Source: Peptococcaceae bacterium BRH_c4b (GTDB lineage: Bacteria > Bacillota > Desulfotomaculia > Desulfotomaculales > Desulfocucumaceae). Taken from it: 64,000 bases of DNA. Position 1 is the first letter of the stretch. Every line of letters starts with the position of its first letter. Below are positions 7,441 through 14,585 of this stretch, piece by piece. Below the pieces are notes generated by a model. It was not told the origin of the DNA. It saw only the letters and a list, made by a program, of their open reading frames with translations, and made no database searches. The DNA lies in NCBI GenBank assembly GCA_000961595.1, contig LADO01000045.1, positions 1-64,000 of the forward strand, written 5' to 3'. The position numbers and the translations under genes are program-made.

Positions 7441-7710
7441 TTATACTCTCACCTGATAAAATAACCAGACAACTATTCCAGCCTGAATTAGAAAAATAAT
7501 AGGGACTCCAACAGAGAATTTATAATGCCTGGATTTATGACGAAAAACTTTTAATCCTAGATATATCCCGACAGATCCACCGACAAGGGCTATTAGTAGG
7601 AGATTGTTTTCCGAAATCCTCCATGCACCGGCCCTAGCCTTCATCTTGTCCCATGCCATTATAAACACTCCGACAATGTTTATTGCAATGATGTAGTAAA
7701 TAAGCCACAT
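7441..7710 (-). CDS. DUF1294 small membrane protein
   Basis: An 89-residue protein matching DUF1294. The first hydrophobic helix is followed by MAWDKMKARAGAWRISE and then LLLIALVGGSVGIYLGLKVFRHKSRHYKF, the conserved core with basic residues between two membrane segments, and a third helix at the C-terminus. Family function is unknown. The start ATG at 7710 follows AGGAG by eight bases; an in-frame ATG eleven codons upstream lacks a site. It is convergent with the MFS gene across the R1 repeat. Confidence 0.85.
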   Translation of the reverse strand: MWLIYYIIAINIVGVFIMAWDKMKARAGAWRISENNLLLIALVGGSVGIYLGLKVFRHKSRHYKFSVGVPIIFLIQAGIVVWLFYQVRV

Positions 7711-7790
7711 TATATTTACTCCTGTGTTAAATATTAACATTGAGTCCTGACAACAGTATGTCCTGCTGAAAAATAATTTCTCTGAGAGAA

Positions 7791-7985
7791 TTATTGCAGC
7801 AGCCTTACGTATTTCTTCTTCCCGCCTAATGTATTCACCAGTTTTTTATCCGCCGTCCAAAACTCGCAAGAACCCTCACTGGTATTTTTGGCGGCAACTT
7901 AAGCCACGGCAAGATATGCGGCATCATAAAGGGTTGGAAGGTTTTCATTAAGACTGATGAGCTAGGCGAAATTTTTCACTTCTTC
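7791..7985 (-). pseudogene. Degenerate second vapC (PIN toxin) C-terminal half
   Basis: Translating the minus strand gives ENLPTLYDAAYLAVA, a stop (TAA), then EFWTADKKLVNTLGGKKKY. This parallels the intact toxin upstream (LYDTTYLAVAE ... EFWTGDERLVNSLDGRRNY). A further in-frame TAG lies before ISLNENL. The N-terminal half, with the first catalytic aspartate, is missing. It is a decayed tandem or related PIN-domain toxin lying directly downstream of the working copy. Confidence 0.8.
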
Positions 7986-8004
7986 ACTTCTGCTAAAAAT
8001 TCTA

Positions 8005-8457
8005 TTATAAGGTTTTTACAAAGCGAACATAATTTCTTCGGCCATCTAAAGAGTTAACCAACCTTTCATCACCAGTCCAAAACTCACAAATCTCCCCTGT
8101 CCTTTCCTCCACGATCTCTGCCACAGCTAAATAAGTTGTATCGTACAATGTGGGCATATCGAAATAACGACTGATTTTCCATGCCCGATCCATTACTGCA
8201 TCATCTGACATATATTCGATCCCAGGAAACTGCCTAAACTCAAGCCACAGGTCGTCTGCTTCCTGTACGGCCAACTCGTTTCTTCTGCGCTTCTTCCTAA
8301 GGACACTTCCGACTTCGGCCCATGCAAACTGCGGCAAGACGATCAACTGCCCACTTTGAATAATCTTTTGCATTAAGGCAGTAGCTTTTTCACTATCCTC
8401 TTCCTCCACTAGTATTTTTACAAACACGGACGCATCTAAGCAAATATAGTTACTCAT
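8005..8457 (-). CDS. vapC: VapC-type PIN-domain ribonuclease toxin
   Basis: A 150-residue PIN-domain protein. The N-terminus LDASVFVKILVEEEDSEKA carries the first acidic residue, E/D positions follow in the middle, YDTTYLAVAE near residue 110 carries the next aspartate, and FWTGDERLV near residue 130 the last. These make the Mg-binding site of VapC RNases, which usually cut tRNA or rRNA. The ATG at 8457 is preferred: it overlaps the antitoxin stop as ATGAGTAA, typical of translationally coupled toxin-antitoxin pairs. Confidence 0.87.
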   Translation of the reverse strand: MSNYICLDASVFVKILVEEEDSEKATALMQKIIQSGQLIVLPQFAWAEVGSVLRKKRRRNELAVQEADDLWLEFRQFPGIEYMSDDAVMDRAWKISRYFDMPTLYDTTYLAVAEIVEERTGEICEFWTGDERLVNSLDGRRNYVRFVKTL

Positions 8458-8758
8458 GACGCCCCAGACCTTCCCGTAACTCACGGATTAATGGGGTTGA
8501 GTCACTTTGAACACCAGTCTTTTTAAATACCTTTGCCCGTAGTTTTAATATCCTGTCCAAGCTTTCCTTCCTACTCTTGGCCAATAAGCCAGACTCTGAC
8601 TCTTCGTGCCTTTGCATGTTTTCAAACACCTCCGAATCAACCAGATATGCAACCGGTTTGGAACGCTGAAGGATTACGACTGGCTTTTTGGTCTTCACCA
8701 CCTCTGATAGAATCTCGCGGATATTTGTCCTAATGTCTGTTACATTTATCATACGCAT
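8450..8758 (-). CDS. vapB: Phd/YefM-type antitoxin paired with VapC
   Basis: A 102-residue protein. Its N-terminal 60 residues (MRMINVTDIRTNIREIL ... KPVVILQRSKPVAYLVDSEVFENM) match the Phd/YefM DNA-binding antitoxin fold. The C-terminal part is charged and would bind the toxin. It precedes and overlaps vapC, so the antitoxin is made first. ATG follows AAGGAG by eight bases. Autoregulation of the promoter at 8819-8791 is expected for the family; only direct GTATTG repeats, not a clear palindrome, are seen there. Confidence 0.88.
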   Translation of the reverse strand: MRMINVTDIRTNIREILSEVVKTKKPVVILQRSKPVAYLVDSEVFENMQRHEESESGLLAKSRKESLDRILKLRAKVFKKTGVQSDSTPLIRELREGLGRHE

Positions 8759-8790
8759 TACTACTACTCCTTACTGTATTGTTTGTTGTA

Positions 8791-8819
8791 ACTATATCGT
8801 ATTGTGGAAATAATTGCAA
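8791..8819 (-). promoter_or_regulatory. Sigma-A promoter of vapBC
   Basis: On the minus strand TTGCAA (8819-8814) and TATAGT (8796-8791) are 17 bases apart and about 33 bases upstream of the antitoxin ATG. Confidence 0.6.
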
Positions 8820-8858
8820 TATTTTATTTACCTCCCCTTTACTGATCGGTGTTCTTTG

Positions 8859-9150
8859 TTATCCAAACACCACCCGGTTCCTGCCCCTTTTTTTTTGGCT
8901 TTATAGAGGTTATCGTCCGCCCGCTTTATAACGTATCTACCGTATCATCAGGCATTCTTAACGCGACTCCAACGCTTATTGATACTGCTAGAGAAAAAGC
9001 ATCAACATAAAATTTTTCATTGCAAATCACTGTACGAACTCTTTCCGCCAGTCTCATAGCCTGTTCGGATTCAGTGACATTTGATGCCACAACGACAAAT
9101 TCTTCGCCATCGTACCAGGCTGCTATATCGCTAGCAGCCTGGCTATGAAT
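8859..9150 (-). pseudogene. Decayed GGDEF (diguanylate cyclase) domain fragment
   Basis: The minus strand reads YDGEEFVVVASN, a worn GGDEF signature, then LAVSISVGVALRMPDD, the SIGVA strand of GGDEF domains, then a stop. A +1 shift recovers KKRGRNRVVFG, the usual end of the domain. Everything upstream of the signature is missing. It is clearly a dead remnant, and it joins the dead vapC in marking this patch as a site of gene turnover. From 9151 to 9294 nothing else is recognised. Confidence 0.7.
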
Positions 9151-9294
9151 TAACAGTAAAATACAACTTTAACTCCATAACAATTAATATCCAATCCCTG
9201 GTAATTAACTTGAAAACTGTACGAATCCAACAGGCCGGTTAATCGTCTTTAGCGAAACGGGTATCTAACATAAAATTTTTCTACCCGGACTGGC

Positions 9295-9322
9295 ACTTTT
9301 TCACCCTCTACACCATATGATA
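9295..9322 (+). promoter_or_regulatory. Possible sigma-E/sigma-K type promoter of sigK
   Basis: CATATGATA at 9314-9322 fits the mother-cell -10 pattern CATANNNTA, with an AC pair at 9295-9296 seventeen bases upstream as in sigma-K promoters. The inferred start is about 20 bases ahead of the coding sequence. The match is short, so it is suggestive only. Confidence 0.45.
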
Positions 9323-9351
9323 TACGACCATTTCTTTCAGGGGGGGATTTG

Positions 9352-10065
9352 ATGTTGCTCGGGTTGTGGACTCTGGCCGTGGTATCAATGGTGAATGGGC
9401 TTGCGCTGCTGGTTTCCTATGTTTCTAATAACAGTTTCCCAAAACCGCTATCAGAAGAAGAGGAGAACATTTACCTGGAGAAAATGCTGGCCGGTGACGA
9501 AGCCGCCAGGCAAACGCTCATCGAAAGAAATCTCAGGCTGGTGGCTCACATCATCAAAAAATTTGACGGAGCCGGAGAGGATTTTGACGATCTGGTCTCT
9601 ATAGGCACCATTGGTCTAATCAAGGCCATCAATACTTACAACCCCGAAAAATCTACCCGTCTTGCGACCTATGCTTCCCGCTGCATTGAAAACGAAATAC
9701 TGATGCATTTCCGTTCCCGCAAAAAGACAAAAGTGGAATGTTCTATCTACGAACCCCTGGGCACTGATAAGGAGGGCAACGAAATAACTCTCATCGACGT
9801 ACTGGGAACCGATGCCGAAACTGTATCCGACATAGTATCCTCTCAGTTTGAACAGGAGAGATTATGGAAGAGACTGGTAAACCTATCCTTCCAGGAACGA
9901 AAGGTACTGGTACTGCGCTTTGGCTTAAAGGAAGGTTTCCGGCTAACCCAAAGGGAAATTGCAAAAAAACTTGGTATTTCCAGATCATATGTATCCCGTA
10001 TAGAAAAAAGGGCCATCAACCGGCTTACTGAACAATTCGCCCTGGAGGCAGCCAATTGCAAATAA
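9352..10065 (+). CDS. sigK: Pro-sigma-K, late mother-cell sporulation sigma factor
   Basis: A 237-residue sigma-70 family factor with the hydrophobic pro-sequence of sigma-K (about residues 1-25) before NNSFPKPLS, the region processed by SpoIVFB in Bacillus. Region 2 shows RNLRLVAHIIKKF and GTIGLIKAINTY. Region 4 has the helix-turn-helix TQREIAKKLGISRSYVSRIEKRA, nearly as in B. subtilis. The gene is intact, with no skin-type interruption. ATG at 9352 follows GGGGGG; a TTG directly before it is an alternative start. It is the clearest sign that the organism forms endospores. Confidence 0.95.
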   Translation: MLLGLWTLAVVSMVNGLALLVSYVSNNSFPKPLSEEEENIYLEKMLAGDEAARQTLIERNLRLVAHIIKKFDGAGEDFDDLVSIGTIGLIKAINTYNPEKSTRLATYASRCIENEILMHFRSRKKTKVECSIYEPLGTDKEGNEITLIDVLGTDAETVSDIVSSQFEQERLWKRLVNLSFQERKVLVLRFGLKEGFRLTQREIAKKLGISRSYVSRIEKRAINRLTEQFALEAANCK

Positions 10066-10088
10066 ACACCACAATTCCAGCCTGAGCT

Positions 10089-10116
10089 TTGAAATAAACA
10101 TATAGTCTGCTATAAT
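10089..10116 (+). promoter_or_regulatory. Sigma-A promoter of the malic enzyme gene
   Basis: TTGAAA (10089-10094) and a perfect TATAAT (10111-10116) are 16 bases apart and lie about 65 bases ahead of the malic enzyme ATG. Confidence 0.6.
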
Positions 10117-10180
10117 TTTCCCATGCCACCAATAAAATCTAATAATAATCATTAATAAGCAAAACAAGGAGCTGCTGAAC

Positions 10181-11599
10181 ATGGCAACATCACTTAACGT
10201 AATCATCCGGCTCAGGCTGAAGAGCAAACCCGGTACGCTGGCCGGGGTGCTGGCGGCTATAGCTGAAGAGGAAGGCGACGTGGGATCAATAGACCTGCTC
10301 TCTGCTGCCAGCGACCACGTTGTCCGGGAAATAATGGTACACATGCCCTCCAACCGAAAACTGAAGGAACTTGCCGTTAAGCTGGAAAAATTGGCTGGAG
10401 TGGAGCTTATCCACATCGCGGACAGGGTAATGCTTAAGCACATGGGAGGCAAACTGGAAGTCACCCCAAAACGCCAGATTGAAAACCGGGAGGATCTCGC
10501 CCTGATATATACCCCAGGGGTGGCAAAGGTTTCCGAAACTCTCGCCCGGGACCCGGAGTTGGCCTATACGCTTACCCTGAAAGGCAACTGCGTGGCCATA
10601 GTCACCGACGGTACGGCGGTGCTGGGGCTGGGCGACTTGGGGCCGATCGCCGCCCTGCCGGTGATGGAAGGAAAGGCCGTCCTTTTTAAGCGTTTTGCCA
10701 ATGTTGATGCCTTTCCCATCTGCCTGGACACAAAAGATCCGGAACAAATAATCAGTACTGTACTGGCAATCGCCCCGGTTTTCGGCGGCATAAACCTTGA
10801 AGATATCGCTGCACCCAAATGTTTTGAAATAGAAGAAACCCTGCGCCGGAAACTGGACATACCCGTTTTCCACGACGACCAGCACGGCACTGCCATAGTT
10901 ACTCTGGCTGGACTGTTGAATGCCCTCCGGGTGGTGGACAAGGATATTCGCCAGTGCAGCATCGTACTCAGCGGCGCAGGCGCAGCCGGCGTAGCCATAA
11001 CAAAAATACTACTAAAGGCCGGCGCTGAGAATATTGTGGTTTGTGACCGCAAGGGAGCCATCGGCCCCCATACCCCTCCGGGAAACAGGGCCAAAACCTG
11101 GCTGGCCGAAAACACCAATCCCCATGCTAAACAAGGCTCCCTGAAAGAAGTGCTTGGCGGGGCGGATGTATTCATCGGAGTTTCTGGGCCGGACCTGCTC
11201 AACCGCGAAGATATCATGCAAATGAACGGCAGTCCCATAGTATTTGCCCTGGCCAATCCCGAGCCCGAAATTGCACCGGAGGATATATACGATATAGTAG
11301 GGGTAGTAGCTACCGGCAGATCAGATTATCCAAACCAGATTAACAACGTGCTGGCCTTTCCCGGCATTTTCCGGGGAGCCCTGGACTGCCACGCCAGCTG
11401 CATCAATGAAGATATGTACCTGGCTGCCGCTTACGCCCTGGCCGGGATAATCCCACCCGAGCAACTGGGGCCGGAAAATATTATCCCTTCCGTGTTCAGC
11501 GGCAAAGTAGCGAAAGTGGTGGCCAGGGCGGTAACCGCTGCAGCGGAACAAACCGGTGTGGCCAGGAAATTTACACCCTACCACGATGCATTGATATAG
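10181..11599 (+). CDS. NAD(P)-dependent malic enzyme with N-terminal ACT domain
   Basis: A 472-residue decarboxylating malate dehydrogenase (malate to pyruvate and CO2). The first 80 residues form an ACT-like domain (VIIRLRLKSKPGTLAGVLAAI) likely to bind a small regulatory ligand. The catalytic part has IYTPGVAKVSE, GLGDLGPIAALPVMEGKA, FHDDQHGTAIV and the nucleotide fold GAGAAGVAITKILL. The ACT fusion is common in clostridial malic enzymes. A clear AAGGAG site precedes the ATG. It is monocistronic between sigK and the SAM riboswitch. Cofactor preference cannot be told. Confidence 0.92.
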   Translation: MATSLNVIIRLRLKSKPGTLAGVLAAIAEEEGDVGSIDLLSAASDHVVREIMVHMPSNRKLKELAVKLEKLAGVELIHIADRVMLKHMGGKLEVTPKRQIENREDLALIYTPGVAKVSETLARDPELAYTLTLKGNCVAIVTDGTAVLGLGDLGPIAALPVMEGKAVLFKRFANVDAFPICLDTKDPEQIISTVLAIAPVFGGINLEDIAAPKCFEIEETLRRKLDIPVFHDDQHGTAIVTLAGLLNALRVVDKDIRQCSIVLSGAGAAGVAITKILLKAGAENIVVCDRKGAIGPHTPPGNRAKTWLAENTNPHAKQGSLKEVLGGADVFIGVSGPDLLNREDIMQMNGSPIVFALANPEPEIAPEDIYDIVGVVATGRSDYPNQINNVLAFPGIFRGALDCHASCINEDMYLAAAYALAGIIPPEQLGPENIIPSVFSGKVAKVVARAVTAAAEQTGVARKFTPYHDALI

Positions 11600-11646
11600 A
11601 AATGACTGGAAAAGTCAATACCCCTGTTTACTTCTATAAAATGTAA

Positions 11647-11675
11647 TTGACAAAGCCCGGTACTGCTGATAGACT
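11647..11675 (+). promoter_or_regulatory. Sigma-A promoter of the SAM riboswitch operon
   Basis: A perfect TTGACA (11647-11652) is followed after 17 bases by TAGACT (11670-11675). Transcription would begin about 30 bases before the riboswitch aptamer. Confidence 0.75.
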
Positions 11676-11713
11676 TGTTTTGTAATTAAATTCAATACTA
11701 AATTTAATATGTA

Positions 11714-11827
11714 CTCTTATCCGGAGTGGTGGAGGGACTGGCCCTATGAAACCCGGCAACCAGCTTTATTGAAACATAAAGCATGGTGCTAATTCCTGCA
11801 GGAGTGAAGACTTCTGACAGATAAGAG
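11714..11827 (+). promoter_or_regulatory. SAM-I (S-box) riboswitch aptamer
   Basis: The closing helix P1 is TCTTATC (11715-11721) with GATAAGA (11820-11826). Conserved S-box elements follow in order: GGAGTGGTGGAGGGACTGGCC, ATGAAACCCGGCAACC, and GGTGCTAATTCCTGC. The aptamer binds S-adenosylmethionine and switches off methionine-related genes when it is plentiful. Here it heads the homocysteine synthesis genes. Confidence 0.96.
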
Positions 11828-11844
11828 GGAAGCTGGATATTGCG

Positions 11845-11876
11845 GCCTCTTCTCTCGGGAAGAGGCTTTACTTATC
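11845..11876 (+). terminator. Riboswitch expression platform: terminator and antiterminator
   Basis: GCCTCTTC (11845-11852) pairs with GAAGAGGC (11859-11866), followed by TTTACTTATC. The 3' strand of P1 (GATAAGAGG from 11820) can instead pair with CCTCTT at 11846. Folding of P1 with ligand therefore frees the terminator, and absence of ligand allows antitermination. Confidence 0.8.
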
Positions 11877-11920
11877 TGGGAGAGAGTGCATAGAAACAAA
11901 GACGAAAGGAGAGCTTTTTA

Positions 11921-13123
11921 GTGGAAAAAACCTACGCAGAAATCAATGCCAAAATTAAAGCAGGCCAGGCAGTGGTGGTAACGGCGGAAGAGCTTATCGC
12001 CCTGGTGGAGGAGAAAGGACTATCCCGGGCCGCCCGGGAAGTAGACGTGGTAACCACCGGAACCTTTGCCCCCATGTGCTCATCCGGAGCTTTCCTTAAC
12101 TTCGGACACTCGGCCCCTAGAATGAGAATGCAGAAGGTGTGGCTAAACGGTGTGCCCGCTTATGCAGGTATCGCTGCAGTTGACGCCTACATTGGAGCCA
12201 CCGAGGTTCCCGAGGATGACCCGCTGAACAACAATTTCCCCGGTGAGTTCAGATACGGCGGGGGTCACGTTATTCAGGACCTGGTTGCAGGAAAAGCCGT
12301 GCGGTTAAAAGCAACCAGCTACGGCACCCACTGCTACCCCCGCAAGGAACTGGAAACCACCATCACCATTAACGACATTAATGAAGCGTTTCTGTTCAAC
12401 CCCAGAAACTGCTATCAAAACTATAATTGCGCCGTCAACACAAGTAACCAGACAATTTACACCTACATGGGAATGCTCAAGCCCCGTCTGGGCAACGCCC
12501 ACTATTCCACCTCCGGCCAGTTAAGCCCGTTGCTTAAAGATCCTCATTTTATGACCATTGGCCAGGGCACCCGGATTTTCCTTGGGGGCGGCGCGGGATA
12601 CGTGGCCTGGCACGGCACCCAGCATTTCCCATCCATTCAAAAGGATGAGGATGATAATAACTTGGGACCTGCCGGCGGCACCCTGGCACTAATAGGCAAT
12701 CTAAAGGAAATGAGCCCCAAATGGCTGGTGGGCACCAGCTATATAGGCTACGGCGCCACCCTGTCAGTGGGCGTGGGCATACCCATTCCCATTTTAAACG
12801 AAGAAATAGCCCTGTATGCCGCCGCCAGAGATGAGGATTTATATACTCAGGTGGTGGATTACAGTGACGGCTATCCCAAACGCATTCCCGGCAATCTGGG
12901 CATGGTAAGCTACGCTCAGCTAAAATCGGGCAAAATCATGATTAATGAACGGGAAATACCCACCGCCCCGCTGTCCAGCTATCCCAAGGCCAGAGAAATT
13001 GCCGGCATATTGAAAGAATGGATAACAGAGGGCAAGTTTCTGCTCACCGAGCCGGTGCAAAAACTGCCGTCACCGGTGGATGGCATTTCGGGCAAGGCTT
13101 TGCAAGTTGATGACAGGTGCTAG
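11921..13123 (+). CDS. Homocysteine biosynthesis protein (HcyBio, DUF39/COG1900)
   Basis: A 400-residue member of the COG1900 family, which in methanogens converts aspartate semialdehyde plus sulfide to homocysteine with partner proteins. The APMCSSGAF motif (Cys53) and SYGTHCYP (Cys138) carry the two conserved cysteines thought to bear the persulfide chemistry. Long methanogen homologues end in a CBS pair; none is present here. It stands directly behind the SAM-I riboswitch and ahead of the two known partner families, which supports the role. GTG start after AAAGGAG. The stop codon TAG lies inside the R5 repeat that begins at 13120, so the very end of the gene may be repeat-derived. Confidence 0.9.
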   Translation: MEKTYAEINAKIKAGQAVVVTAEELIALVEEKGLSRAAREVDVVTTGTFAPMCSSGAFLNFGHSAPRMRMQKVWLNGVPAYAGIAAVDAYIGATEVPEDDPLNNNFPGEFRYGGGHVIQDLVAGKAVRLKATSYGTHCYPRKELETTITINDINEAFLFNPRNCYQNYNCAVNTSNQTIYTYMGMLKPRLGNAHYSTSGQLSPLLKDPHFMTIGQGTRIFLGGGAGYVAWHGTQHFPSIQKDEDDNNLGPAGGTLALIGNLKEMSPKWLVGTSYIGYGATLSVGVGIPIPILNEEIALYAAARDEDLYTQVVDYSDGYPKRIPGNLGMVSYAQLKSGKIMINEREIPTAPLSSYPKAREIAGILKEWITEGKFLLTEPVQKLPSPVDGISGKALQVDDRC

Positions 13124-13284
13124 GCGGCCGTTGAAAAACTGCGCCTGGCTTTGTCAGGCTCGCCGGACAGTATTAATTGGGGACATTCCTCCGAAGGAGG
13201 TGTGTCCCCTGACCTCTGACCTTCCAGTACGCTCCGCGCTGTCCGTCTTCGCCTTCCGCGCCATGCTTGTTTTTGAACGGCCTT
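13120..13284 (+). repeat. R5 outer repeat copy A, interrupted by a short R1 hairpin
   Basis: The outer sequence runs from CTAGGCGGCCGTTGAAAAAC to GCTTGTTTTTGAACGGCC, its ends being near-inverted. At 13176-13210 it contains a short R1 element (TTGGGGACATTCC...GTGTCCCC). Compared with the uninterrupted copy B (16532-16655), the R1 block replaces the GCTCACGTAC segment. It splits the homocysteine operon between its first and second genes. Confidence 0.85.
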
Positions 13285-13399
13285 AAGGATGGCTCACGAA
13301 TCTTTGTTTGATGCTCACTAACCCTGTTTTCATAAGCTCATCATGTACTTTTGCAACAGTTTCATTGTATTTGCAGATATTTAGGAAGGAGGAGCGAAA

Positions 13400-13801
13400 T
13401 TGTCTCCAAAAAAAATAGTGCTGAGATTCGGCCCGGACATTTCCGATATGCCTATCATATATCGTCTGGTGAAGGACTATAATCTCATGGTTAACATTGT
13501 AAAGGCCAACGTCAATCCCCAGAAGGAAGGTACCATGGTTTTGGAGTTAACCGGGGAAGAATATGATCAAGGGCTGGATTACCTCAGAAATGCCGGGGTA
13601 TCTGTGCAAGCCTTGACCCAGGAAATAGTCAGGGACGAGGAGAAATGCACCATGTGTGGCGCCTGTACCGCCATCTGCCCCACCGGGGCGCTACACATCG
13701 AGAGGCCCTTGATGGAGGTACATTTCAACCTGGATAACTGTGTGGTTTGCCAACTCTGCGTGAAGGCATGCCCCATGAGGGCCATGGAGGTCAGACTATA
13801 G
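13400..13801 (+). CDS. NIL-domain ferredoxin, homocysteine synthesis partner
   Basis: A 133-residue protein. The first 75 residues form an NIL domain (VLRFGPDISDMPIIYRLVKDYNL), the ligand-binding fold also found on methionine ABC transporters. The rest is a 2x4Fe-4S ferredoxin (CTMCGACTAICP and CVVCQLCVKACP). This is the architecture of the methanogen protein MA1822, needed with COG1900 protein for sulfide incorporation into homocysteine, presumably as the electron donor. The start is TTG behind an excellent GGAAGGAGGAG. The stop codon directly abuts the next gene's start. Confidence 0.88.
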   Translation: MSPKKIVLRFGPDISDMPIIYRLVKDYNLMVNIVKANVNPQKEGTMVLELTGEEYDQGLDYLRNAGVSVQALTQEIVRDEEKCTMCGACTAICPTGALHIERPLMEVHFNLDNCVVCQLCVKACPMRAMEVRL

Positions 13802-14539
13802 TTGGATTTTGAAAGAACATACCGTACACTGCACCGCCAGGATGATCTGATACATTTCAGGGTGGCTGTAAAAGAAACCGATCTGGATATAGGGGTGCGC
13901 AGGCAGCAATATTCCCCGGAACTGGCGGCCTGGTGTGAAAAACTGGTAATGGCATGCCGCACCCCACTGGAGGAATATATAAAAACCGACGCCGGTTTTA
14001 TCCGCTCACTGGTCCCCTATATCCCCCTACCCGGCGCCCCGGCCATTGCCGGCATTATGGCGGAGGCGGGGCAAACCGCAGGAGTCGGCCCCATGGCCGC
14101 GGTGGCCGGGGCCGTTGCCGAAGAAGTGGGCAGGGCCATCGCCAGGCGCTCCCGGGATGTAATCGTGGAAAACGGCGGTGATATTTTCATCAAAAGCAAT
14201 TCCATCCGCCGTATCGGCATATTTGCCGGCAGGTCGGTTCTTTCCAGCCACCTGGCCCTGGAAATTCGCCCGGAGCAGACCCCGCTGGGCATTTGCACAT
14301 CCTCCGGCACCGTGGGGCACTCCCTCAGCTACGGCAGCGCCGACGCGGTGGTAATACTCTCCCCCTCCACCCCTTTGGCCGACGCCGTGGCCACCGCCAC
14401 AGGTAATATGGTTAAAGAATACATAGACATGGAAAAGGCGGTAGAGTTCGCCATGTCCATAGAAGGCATTCTGGGGGCACTGATTATAAAAGACGACAAA
14501 CTGGCCGCCAAGGGCCAGTTAAAAATTGTACCGCTATAG
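13802..14539 (+). CDS. UPF0280/COG2122 protein, homocysteine synthesis partner
   Basis: A 245-residue UPF0280 protein (ApbE-like fold). It is glycine- and alanine-rich in the middle (PMAAVAGAVAEEVGRAI, then VENGGDIFIKS) and has GICTSSGTVGHSLSYGSADAVVIL. The COG2122 family was linked genetically to homocysteine formation in Methanosarcina together with the two families encoded just upstream. The chemistry is not settled. The TTG start lies directly after the ferredoxin stop codon, so translation is coupled. The operon ends at the hairpin at 14540. Confidence 0.87.
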   Translation: MDFERTYRTLHRQDDLIHFRVAVKETDLDIGVRRQQYSPELAAWCEKLVMACRTPLEEYIKTDAGFIRSLVPYIPLPGAPAIAGIMAEAGQTAGVGPMAAVAGAVAEEVGRAIARRSRDVIVENGGDIFIKSNSIRRIGIFAGRSVLSSHLALEIRPEQTPLGICTSSGTVGHSLSYGSADAVVILSPSTPLADAVATATGNMVKEYIDMEKAVEFAMSIEGILGALIIKDDKLAAKGQLKIVPL

Positions 14540-14585
14540 AGCGCAAATGCGATAGGGGAGAATCGTCCCCTGTCGCATTTGCGCT
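14540..14585. terminator. Long perfect hairpin between convergent genes
   Basis: AGCGCAAATGCGA pairs fully with TCGCATTTGCGCT, with an inner GGGGA/TCCCC helix. It begins at the stop of the UPF0280 gene and ends at the stop of the HD-GYP gene. No long T tract is present, so it may act as an mRNA end-stabilising hairpin as well as a bidirectional terminator. Confidence 0.75.
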
